NCBI GenBank assembly: GCA_039621445.1
Contig: CP154956.1
Location: forward strand, 70,864,914 to 70,928,913
Source: Euglena gracilis
Taxonomy: Eukaryota > Euglenida > Euglenophyceae > Euglenales
Length of the DNA: 64,000 bases
Direction of reading: 5' to 3'
Shown here: in pieces, positions 40,011 to 48,739 of the stretch
Layout: every line of letters starts with the position of its first letter
Numbering within the stretch: position 1 is the stretch's first letter
Notes under the pieces: model-generated
The model's input: the letters and a program-made list of their open reading frames with translations, nothing else
Database searches by the model: none
Told to the model about the DNA's origin: nothing
Position numbers and translations under genes: made by a program

Positions 40011-40938
40011 TGGCCACCACATCTAGCCCAAAACTGGCCAGAACATCTGGCCAGCACATCTGGCCCCCCCCCAAAAACCATGACATTGCAAAAAACGTGA
40101 AATGCAAAATTTTGGGCCGTTTGCCAGATTGAAAAACTTCTCCCCCAATTTTTTGGTTTCCAAGAACATTTGTCGAACAGCAAATAAAGAAGGCAAGAGA
40201 CAAAAATGGAAGTTTCAGAAGAAAACCAGCATCTAAGGACAAAATGTCAAAACAAGTAGACCCACCAAGGGCCTTTCACCGTGTTGCAGGTAGGCCTCTG
40301 CTCGATCGAACGTGGATTTGTTCAGAGCAAAGGCCTGAGTGGCCTGCATGTGGTGATGTTGGCCCTCTTTCCACAAAGCAATAAGTTCCTGTATTTTCAC
40401 TTCATTTCAGCACCCTGTACTTTCATCATAATTATCCCACACCGCTTCCACCCGAAACGGCATTGTGACACTGAAGGAGAAGGATTGGGAATGCAAGCAT
40501 TTTTTGAAGCTTGCTGAGAAAGGGTAGCACAGCTTCACCCAGACCGTGCCCCGGGCCCAGGGAGACGTCTCTTTTGGCCCTCGCCACAAGGAGAAACTCC
40601 TCATGACTCCCTGTGCGGCCACAGGTCGCCGGTAGATACTATGGGTGTAAAGTACAAAAGGTTGTATGGAGTGCCGTGCACGTCCCGCGGTCAGTGGTTA
40701 GAGGAAAATGGGAAAGTCCCATCTTCAATATATACGGCGGGGAGAGAGGGCGGTGTGTGTGCTTTGCTTGCCACTTTTGGCGTGTTTGTGTCATTGGCTG
40801 ATTTTTCTTGGTGTTTTTGGTTTCAGAGCCGTCCGAGTGTGGCAGGTAAGAAAGATGGCCCCATGGCCATTGTTCTGTGTGGGCCACCGAAGGTGGTAGA
40901 GGTGATAGAGGTGGCAGATGCACTGGATGAAGTCACAC

Positions 40939-41304
40939 TCAGAAATACGGGGAATGCGTACCAGCGCTACTGCAATCAAGCAGTTGCTTAGGACACTGTC
41001 CCCATGCCAGTTGTCGTGCCAGCTCGCGCATCAGAGCCATTCCAAGCCCCTGCCATGCACTGGCCTCCACACCCCGCCTCTCCCAGCCGTTATGTTGGCT
41101 TGTTTGGAGGCGGATGCATGTGGAGACGAATCCTTGGCCTGCTTCACTCATGCCACCGCAGCAGTCCATCACCAGTGGGATAAATGTCCAACCTCGTCGC
41201 TTGCAAGGCTCCCCATATTTGGCGATTTTGTCTTCTTCCTGTCGATTGTGCCAATTGTCCACCTGAGCTGGAGGTGACCTGGAGGGTGCAAGTGGGTGCC
41301 TCAC
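40939..41304 (-). pseudogene. Second retrotransposon C-terminal fragment
   Basis: The frame reads KIAKYGEPCKRRGWTFIPLV, then MDCCGGMSEAGQGF and ELARQLAWG. It aligns with CQRLGWRLMPFVMDCYRNMG and EISRQLVWS of 36645-36992. It is only the tail, downstream of the nuclease-like domain. The end near 40939 merges with a dispersed repeat (40620-40870) that also resembles 37700-37815. It is a truncated copy of the same family. Confidence 0.7.
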
Positions 41305-41392
41305 TGCCTCACTGCCTCACTCGCAAGCATTTTTTTGCGTGTGGGTGATTCATAATTTCTTCAAAAAAAGACATTTTCCAGTGAGGAAAACT

Positions 41393-41464
41393 TGCACACA
41401 GCGGGGTTTGAACCCGCGACCTTACAGGTTCAAACTGCATACTGCACCAACTATAATCATGTGC
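41393..41464 (-). tRNA. tRNA-like sequence, anticodon UGA by folding
   Basis: My manual fold gives a 7-bp acceptor stem (GCACATG / TGTGTGC, two G-U pairs), a 3-bp D stem with GG in the loop, a 5-bp anticodon stem with loop TTTGAAC, a 5-base variable region and a perfect T arm (GCGGG-TTCAAAC-CCCGC). The B box GGTTCAAACCC is good and the A box is weaker. The anticodon would be UGA (serine), but the long variable arm of serine tRNAs is absent. It could be a tRNA with another identity, an organelle-type tRNA, a pseudogene or the head of a tRNA-derived SINE. Confidence 0.6.
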
Positions 41465-41699
41465 ACGATACACCTCTCAATATCAAAAGAGGAAAAGGAC
41501 GAGTCCATCAAATGAAGCGGAAGAAAGTTTCAGACAGACAGAACACCAAATTTTGAAAAAAATACCACATTTTGAATGTTGTCATATGCGAATTTCTGTT
41601 CTGGTTAATGTGGTGCATGGGGCACATCAAAGATCCCGAAGAATATGTTGCGCTGAGCACCCAGAATCAGGACTTGCCCAGTTCGCGACAAAAACGAAA

Positions 41700-41875
41700 A
41701 AAAAATTCCACCGCGGCCAGCCAGACCTCCTCCTCCTCTTTCAGATCCTCAACACAGAATCCAACCAGACCTCCTCCTCCTCTAAATCCCCCCAGCCAGC
41801 CGTGGCTGGCTATGGCTAGCCAGACCTCCTCCTTTTTTTGCCAGCCAGCCAGCCGCGGCTAGCCAGATACCCCAG
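41700..41875. repeat. CCAGACCTCCTCCTCC / CCAGCCAGC short repeats
   Basis: Imperfect copies of AGCCAGACCTCCTCCTCCTC alternate with CAGCCAGCCGTGGCTGGCTA-like dyads. The plus frame is open and Ser/Pro-rich. I see no gene. Confidence 0.6.
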
Positions 41876-42039
41876 CTCCTTGGAATGTTTACAAAGTTAT
41901 TGGAATTCAATTTAGAAAAAATCAAAAATTGGGAAATGAAAAACAAAATGAAGTTTGATCTGTTCGCATTACTATGCCCACCCTCATTAGCAAAAGATTT
42001 CAAAAGGTTTGCAGCAGTTTTTATTTATTGGCCTTACCA

Positions 42040-42115
42040 TGCCCCCCCCCCCCTAGTTACCAGGTAGTCACCCCCCCCTATTAGTCACCCTTGGGCCCCG
42101 GCCAAAGTTCACCCG
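42040..42115 (+). repeat. Left cap of a GTGACTAA-type capped element
   Basis: TA|CCATGCCCCCC..., CTAGTTACC, AGTCACCCCCCC and TATTAGTCACCC, followed by TTGGGCCCCGGCC. It is the complement of the GGTGACTAATAGGGG caps near 17500-17760. I did not find a matching right end nearby. Confidence 0.45.
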
Positions 42116-42213
42116 TGAACGCCAAAAACGCGATTTTTGACCCCCTAGGCATCTCGGTAGGAAGTGCTTGCCTACTGCGAGGAAGCCCGTGAACTTGGTT
42201 AACGGTTTTAAGA

Positions 42214-42312
42214 AAAAAGCGGGGTCCGATCACGATTCCCGGTGGAGAAACGGGGGGCGCCTACGGCGCCCCCCGTTTCTCCACCGGGAATCGTGATCGG
42301 ACCCCGCTTTTT
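42214..42312. repeat. Perfect 48-bp-arm palindrome
   Basis: The arms are exact complements over 48 bp around a 3-base centre (TAC). The left arm starts AAAAAGCGGGGTCCGATCAC and its inner end is GGGGGGCGCC. A/T-rich sequence just outside is also nearly complementary. This is the cleanest long palindrome of the window. Confidence 0.9.
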
Positions 42313-42609
42313 CTTTTAAAAAAAATCACAAAAAGCACCAAAAAATCCTTTTTTTTTGTTTTTTTATAAAAAATTTGAAGGTGACTACAGAGCCCCAAAT
42401 GTTTTTGAAAAGCAGTGCGTCCGTCCCGTCACGTTGCTGCTGCCTCTGGCTTTGCATGATGCTCAGTGATCGCAAAGCTTTTTTTTTCCAGCCCAAAGCG
42501 AACACAAAATGTTGCTTTAGGAAGACTTTGAGAAGAGGTTGCTTGTACCCTAGAGTTGCTGCAGAGAAAATTTTTGGAAGCTAATGTAAAGTGTGGCCAT
42601 CCATAGTTG

Positions 42610-42990
42610 GCGTTTTTTTTAAAAATAATACACAACAATGTGCTTTTTTTGAAAAAACGGCAAACACATCAAAAAACAAAACCAAAAGGGAAATTTCATC
42701 GAAAAAAAACTTTTTATGAAACACCCAAAATCATACTGTGAATCCTACTAAGTTCTAAAGCTGGCCAAAAATGGTCAAAAACATCCAAAATGCAAGAAAA
42801 TGTATTTTTATGATTTTTTTTCATTTTTTTTGAAGGATGTTTTTGGTAGAAACGACCCAGAAGTTGCTAAAAATGATTGAGAATATGCGTTTAAAAAGCT
42901 TTCCATGCAAAACCCCGTGGGCGTTTTTTTTAAAAATCATTGTTAAAATTAAAAAAAAAGCAAAAAAACAGCGTCCAAAAAAAAACAAGT
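42610..42990 (+). repeat. A-run/T-run element
   Basis: It contains GAAACACCCAAAATCATACT, GAATCCTACTAAGTTC and GCCAAAAATGGTCAAAAACA, flanked by T-run/A-run blocks, in the same orientation as 9200-9930. Confidence 0.6.
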
Positions 42991-42999
42991 TGCCAATTA

Positions 43000-43560
43000 T
43001 GTGACCATCTGTGTGAATGAATACCATTCCAATGCGAGACACCGAGGAACAGCTTTGGAGCAGTCGTTGGATGATTCCTTCGCCTCCCACATTTGTAAAA
43101 TTTTGAGAGCCAGCTTTGCCCAACATTTTGAGTGGAAGATGCGAAGTCATCTTGTACGATCAATATGCAGACTCTTGAAGACATTCCCACCAATTCCATT
43201 TTAATCTAGCATGTGCTGTGAAATTTTAAGTTCCTTGGCTCAGATTGTTTCAGACAGGTTTCCCTACAAAATTGTCCATCGGGGCCTGAATTTCATGGGT
43301 CAGAGAATCAACTATTCATGTCCCGGCCCCATACAGATGTCCTCCATTCTCCCATTTCCTGCCCGGCGGGGGCCAACGAAAATGTCCGGCCGGGTCCAAC
43401 AATTGTGTCTGTCGGCTGTATTGTAATTGTTACCTTTGAAAATCACGTTGTGGAACGTGATATCCAAACCCAATGTGTGTTGGGGTGAATGCGCATTGTG
43501 TGTTTCCAACCCTTTTAATTGGGGGGACCGGTCCCCCCTCTATATATGATTAGGGGGGGG
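43000..43560. other. No supported gene
   Basis: I see no repeat shared elsewhere and no motif-bearing frame. A minus-strand frame at 42930-43199 is of mixed composition. The end is a G-run (43552-43563). Confidence 0.4.
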
Positions 43561-43569
43561 GGGACGCAG

Positions 43570-43760
43570 TTCTGTTCCGAACCCGGGTTCTGATGCGAAA
43601 TCTGTGTCCAGAACGCTGGTTCGGGGGTGAAGCCGTGGCTCAGAATGCCGGCGTCCCTGACCACTGTTTCACAGACAGAACTGGCGTTCCCAAAACCCTT
43701 GGGGGGGGGATGCCGGTTCTGACCCGAACCCGGCGTCCCAAACGCCGGTTTAAAGCTGTT
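43570..43760. repeat. CCGGCGT dispersed repeat cluster
   Basis: GAACCCGGGTTCTG, CAGAACGCTGGTTCGG, AACTGGCGTTCCCAAA and AACCCGGCGTCCCAAACG: loosely repeated inverted words of the family that forms the ends of 32212-33320. Confidence 0.55.
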
Positions 43761-44329
43761 TTGATGCCCTCACCCAACATAATGCAAACATTTTTCTCCC
43801 TGTGTTTCTTATTTTTTCCATGACTCTTCTTAAAAATGTTCAGAAATCATCCAAAATAATTATTATACTCCTATTTTTATTTTTGTTTCGGGCGGGGAGT
43901 TTTGGTGGAAACCCATTCCTGACACCTTGAACACGTACAAAATAGAGCATATGGAAAAGAGAGGGCATGGACGACTTTTAAGTTTGCACGTGTCCAGCGC
44001 AAGGGTTTTTCCAAAAGAGAAGGGTACGGTGTGTGGTGTGTGGTGTGTGGTTGCGAAACGACCAAGTACAACTGCCATTGTTAACAAATGTATGCCCCCC
44101 GAAATTTTCCAACTCCGAATCTACTTTGTCACACTGGTCAGAAATGTCAAAAAACATCAAACTGGAGAAAATTTCTGGTTTTTTGAAGGGGGGGGGGGGG
44201 GGTTTGGGGCGCGGGGGGGGGGACGCGGCACGATTTTCTTTGACGTAACTGAAATTTGTGTGTATATTTTTCCTTTGGTTGATGAAAAAATGTGTCCCGC
44301 CAATATTTGGAACGCGGGGGGATGCGGAG

Positions 44330-44640
44330 GGGGGGGACGCGGGGGGGACGCGGGGCAAACACCCCCAAGGAAAAAACCGTCGCGGGGCGGTCGCGGGGGG
44401 AACGTGGCAGTTTCGATGGGTCACGTGTGACCAGTGTGACCTCACAAAAATAGGTCACATGTGACCTATTTTTTTGAACTTTTGGGTCCAAAAATAGTTC
44501 CAATTAGGAGATTATCACACATTTGGCAATTTTGATTCCTAATTTGGGTGCCAATTCCCAAGTAGGTGCCATTTTTGGCTCCTACTGGGATGCGGAAACC
44601 CTCCATGTGTGGGTCGCGGGGGGGGGGGGTCGTGGGGGGT
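44330..44640 (-). repeat. Repeat with GTCACATGTGACC and GGGTCGCGGGG words
   Basis: Reverse complement of 23530-23790. A dyad AAAATAGGTCACATGTGACC then TATTTTT is followed by TTTTGGGTCCAAAAATAG and TTCCTAATTTGGGTGCC, ending in GGGTCGCGGGGGG. Confidence 0.55.
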
Positions 44641-44842
44641 ACACCCCAAAGACACCACATCCATTTTTCCCCCATCCAACTCAAAGCTATCATACTATAG
44701 CCGTCTAACAGTTTTCCCCATTCGAAAGTTCTCAGGAAATGGCGCCCCGTCTGAAAGATTTCTCCCAAAATTTTTGTCCGCTCCAACCTTGAGGCTTTTG
44801 TTTGGCACACAGCCAGGAACCGGCTTCATGCCCGAACCGGTA

Positions 44843-45055
44843 TCTAGGGGGTGGTTTGGGTCACGTAGGGGTCACGGGGGAGGGGGGGGGTCACGGGGGG
44901 AACACCACATTTTCAGTGGCCAAATTAGGAATCACACATTTTTCTATGAAAAACACACAATTTAGGAATCCCACACCTGAAATTAGGATTCTGACACCAA
45001 ATTTGCAAAAGTTTGCCTCAGAATTAGGAATCTACCTAAATATCTCTTCTATATT
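44843..45055 (+). repeat. AATTAGGAATC / GTCACGGGG element, short copy
   Basis: Three GTCACGGGG-type words, ACACCACATTTTCAGTGGCC, AAATTAGGAATCACAC and two further AATTAGGAATC words, in the same order as 8811-9117. Confidence 0.6.
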
Positions 45056-45064
45056 AGAAAAGGG

Positions 45065-45180
45065 GGGGGACGCTGGTTCTGTCCTGAACCCGGCGTCCGG
45101 GAACCCGGCGTCCCCCCCTTTTTTTTAAACCGGCGTTTTAGGGACGCCAGGTTCAGGACAGAACCGGCGTCCCCAACTTT
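45065..45180. repeat. CCGGCGT inverted repeat
   Basis: GGGACGCTGGTTCTGTCCTG and its near complement CAGGACAGAACCGGCGTCCC enclose AACCCGGCGTCC words. It is a compact foldback copy of the family at 32212 and 43570; another cluster lies at 45640-45745. Confidence 0.65.
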
Positions 45181-45189
45181 CGGTCAAAG

Positions 45190-45375
45190 GACCAATCTCC
45201 GACCACTAATCTGCAATGTTACGCTACTTTGGATTTAGCCAAATTCCAACGATCGCGAGCGTATCTCTGGCTGTGTCAATCGTTCAGGTACAAACCCACC
45301 CCTCAATCGAAAGCTCTTTTCATCAGACGACTAGTGATCGCCACCAAATTGAGCCACGCCGCCTAGTACTCTTAT
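45190..45375 (+). repeat. Dispersed 190-bp repeat, copy 2
   Basis: Matches 11120-11310 (opposite strand). The block ACGATCGCGAGCGTATCTCT plus GGCTGTGT recurs again at 45540-45568, so part of the repeat is locally duplicated. Confidence 0.65.
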
Positions 45376-45399
45376 TTCATGTCACTGGGAAATCCTAAT

Positions 45400-46330
45400 T
45401 TCACAATTCTTGTATCCCCCAAGACCCCTCAGGTCGTCGATTCGAACAGAAAAATTGTTTCTGTATTCATTCATCATGTTTCTTAAACCAATCAGGACCA
45501 AAAATCGGCACAATTTTCGACTCAGATTCTGGCCGATCCGACGATCGCGAGCGTATCTCTGGCTGTGTGCAACATTCGGGTGCCTCAGGGCCATTTTTGG
45601 GCATTTTTTATGACATTTTTAGGAATGACAAAACGGACGCCGGTTTTGGACAAAACCGGCGTCCCTAACCCCGGGTTTTAGGACAGAACCGGCGTCCGGA
45701 AAACTTGTGGGGGGGCGCCGGTTCTGTCCTGCAACCCGGCGTCATGACCCCCCCTAAATGATCCCACTTTTGTCCTGGCCAGGACCCCGGCGGGCACTTA
45801 GAGGGGAGTCGAAAAACAAAATCTTGAGATCATCCCCCCACCATTTTTGGAGGAATTCTTGTGAAATTCGTGATCTACACCATTTTTCCATCAAGTCAAA
45901 AAATTTTCGGAAATTTTCGAAAAAATTTTCGTGTTTCATGACCGTTATAACTTACAAAAAATTTTATTCATGTTCCGGCCGGACCCTGGCTGGACCCCGG
46001 AGGACCACTTAGGGGCGGTGATGTGGAAGCGCCCTTGCCTCGGGGGGAGGGGGCGCGATCCTTGACACATACCAGTTAAAAGTTTTTTCGCATGATTGGG
46101 AATACCTTTGGGTCCAACCCAAGACAATATCATCAATGATGGAATTTATTGATTGCATCCCAAGGGATGGGAATGGACTCGCCCAATGGCCCAAGTGTGA
46201 TTAGCCCGGAGAAAATTAAATGAAAGGGGGTGTTCCCCCCGCCCCCCCCCCCTTGCCCCCCCCCCCCCCCGTGACCCAACCTAAAACCTTTTTCGGCCAA
46301 TTTTTTCCAGAAAAAATTTGGCAAGTGATG
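45400..46330. other. No supported gene
   Basis: It holds a CCGGCGT cluster (45640-45745), two GGACCCCGGCGGGCACTTAG / GGACCCCGGAGGACCACTTA words about 230 bp apart (45780, 45995), and C-runs near 46235-46270. No motif-bearing frame is seen. Confidence 0.4.
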
Positions 46331-46340
46331 CCCACCTCTA

Positions 46341-46534
46341 CCCCCCCCCTCAAAGTGTGCCCCCCAAAGCGACCAAAATTTTTGGCAAATTCTGGTTTGT
46401 CCCCCTCTCAATGGCCATTTTCCTTTGGCGCCAAAGGCCAAAATTTGACCCCCCCAGAGTGTCCCCCCTGCCAGAGTGGCCATTTTGGTGGCCCATGCCT
46501 GGAGGGTGGCCACTTTGAGGGGGGGGGGTGAAGG
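46341..46534. mobile_element. TA-bounded capped element, AAAGTGGCCA family, copy 2
   Basis: TA|CCCCCCCCTCAAAGTGTG ... GGCCACTTTGAGGGGGGGG...AAGG|TA. The internal blocks are in the same order as 18180-18385 (about 80% alike by eye). The flanks differ, which supports two separate insertions at TA. Confidence 0.75.
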
Positions 46535-46574
46535 TAATTTGATAAAATATTCACGTATATTCCTAATTCTGAGG

Positions 46575-46730
46575 CATTTGTTTTGCAAATTCGGGAATGG
46601 TGATTCCTAATTTAGTGTCAAAATCTTAATTTCCTAATCCTAATTTGTGGGGATGCCTAAATTATGGAAATTCCACCCAAAAATCGCGTTCGGTGATTCC
46701 TAATCTGACCACCAGTGTGGTGTTCCTCCT
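46575..46730 (-). repeat. AATTAGGAATC element, inverted partial copy
   Basis: GGTGATTCCTAATTTAGTG, CTTAATTTCCTAATCC, GTGATTCCTAATCTGACCA and GTGTGGTGTTCC: the complement of one end of the family. Confidence 0.6.
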
Positions 46731-46734
46731 GTCC

Positions 46735-47500
46735 CCAAAGAACAGTCTGACGCGATTCTTTGGAATTTATACTGAACTCATCAAGAAAACTCACTATGAG
46801 GAGCTCGAGGAAAACACATTGACCCTTGTGGAAAGATGGTCTTGCGTCAAAACCAATTGGTGCATAGCCACCACCCAACAGCGGGAATACAGCCACTTGC
46901 AAAAGCGACAAAGTGCCAAAACACAAAAATGCACAATCCAATAATCAAATCTACAAAAGTACACAATTCAATAATGTGCCATTCGCGCCCATCCAATCAA
47001 AGTTTGGACATTTTTGTCTCAGGCTGAAGAAATGTGGTTAACGTGCCCCTCTATCCGACCCCCCCCTAATAGTCAGGAGAGGGGGGGGGGGCGACAATTA
47101 GGGGGGGGCACCCATCCTATGGACATGTAGGGTAAATTGTCCCCTAAATGTCACCCCCAAATTGTCGCCAGGGGGGGTCTAAACGCTCCCTGGGAGTGGC
47201 CCCCCCCTCCATGCAGAGGGGGGTGTCACGTTAATGAAAATTTGCCCCCCCCAAAACGAGCCGAATGAGCATAGGACAGGGGGCGTAAAAGGCCGGTGAC
47301 CCTTGGTACATTAGAGTGGCTAGTGGGTCGACTATTCGACCAACTTGCCAGTTTCCCCCACCAAATAATCGATCGAATAGTTCACTGTCTATATGTTGAC
47401 CGACTGGGCAATTGATTAGCCCATGCCCCCCCCCCCCCGTCGTTGAGCCATGTCCTGCGACCTAAGACATAGCTCTTGGATCATATCTAACGGTATTTTG
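46735..47500. other. No supported gene; GGGGGG words and dyads
   Basis: AAGTACACAATTCAATAATG-like near-repeats occur at 46920-46985. CTAATAGTC/GACAATTAGGGG words with C- and G-runs at 47058-47110 and a loose dyad cluster (GGGTCGACTATTCGACC) at 47325-47410 belong to the capped class but have no clear pair of ends. Confidence 0.45.
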
Positions 47501-47503
47501 GTA

Positions 47504-47755
47504 CCCCCATGCCCTCACCCCCCCCCCCTATTTGGCTGATGGCCGGGCTCCTTTGGACCCCCAATAATACCAATGGGGGTACCATTACCATGCCTCCCCC
47601 CGATACTCCCCCCCCTGATAGTGTCCCATACCCTGCCTCGGGACCCGGCCGGCCGGTCCTAAAGGAATTTTATTGCCCCCCCCCCCCCCCCAATAGTGTC
47701 CCTTGCCCGCCCTGTGGCTGAGCCGGGTATGGGCAATATTGGGGGGGGGGCATGG
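47504..47755. mobile_element. TA-bounded capped element, GATAGTGTCCC family
   Basis: The left end is TA|CCCCCATGCCCTCACCCC and the right end is GGGGGGGGGCATGG|TA. Internal words GATAGTGTCCCATACC and AATAGTGTCCCTTGCC follow C-runs, and GGGTATGGGCAATATTGGGG precedes the right G-run. It is non-coding. Confidence 0.7.
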
Positions 47756-48578
47756 TAGCAAATTAGGCTGACCCCCCGAATTGGTTAATGGACCGTCCTT
47801 TGGGACCCCCAATTCGCCTATTGTGACTCCACGGCTTGCCCGATTCTAAGTTCCGATTGGCCTGTTTGGACTTTTTTTGCCATTTTTTTTGGGCCGCTTT
47901 TTGGGCGGCCGTTTTTGGGCCGTTTGGTCAAAAACCATTTTTCAAAGCACCTCCAAAGTGGTGGCCAATCAAAAGAAATCACTGCGACCAAAAATGGGCA
48001 TGGCCCCAGATATGGCCCATTTTTAAAGTCAAATGTTCAAGGTTTCAAATACGCCGTTGGGGGAAAGATGCTGGGGAATCATCGAGGTAACTAAAATCAA
48101 TCCATGGGACCCTTGCATCAACTCCTATTGGCCCAGGGCCAGCTGCACGCTTGGACCAAATGCAGCCCGTTTTAGGCTTTTTTTCGTCCCAAAAATTGAA
48201 ATTGTAACAAAGTTTCTTCAAAATGGTGACAAATCCTTTTTAAAGCCTCATCTAAAACCGAGGCATCCGTCAAAATGGGGGGTGAAACCAACTGTATTCA
48301 ATTTCCCTGTAACTGCCTGCCTCGCCAAGACGGGGAATCAAAGGAAATTTCTCGCAACCTTTTGATTTCCCCACGACGTCCCGCTTATCCTGAGATGTCT
48401 GGAATGAAAGATACACCCCAGATACAACAGATACAACAGATACGCCTAAGATTTACGCCCCAGAAACAACCATTATTTGGTTGGTCGGTTGGTCGGTTGG
48501 TGGAGTGGTGCTAATTGGAGTAATTCTGGAGATTATTATCAATTATCTTGTTTTTACAGGATTATCTCACATTTTGTT

Positions 48579-48629
48579 ATGTCAGACCTGAAACTGCCTG
48601 AATCTTTCATGGAACCAGATCCTCCACGG
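48579..48629 (+). CDS. Possible first exon of the carrier gene
   Basis: ATG starts MSDLKLPESFMEPDPPR, 19 bases after an acceptor-like TTTTTACAG, and is followed by a possible donor CGG|GTATTT. It lies on the same strand 3.7 kb before the first recognisable carrier exon. Carriers often have a short polar N terminus like this. The link is positional only, and the frame also stays open beyond the donor. Confidence 0.25.
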
Positions 48630-48739
48630 GTATTTGCTGATGTTTGCAGCAAAGCACTTCATCTACAGGGATACCTGAAAAGATTATTGAAAATGTGGGG
48701 CATTTTCAAGACCTGGGAATTTGAAAACAATTCATCATA

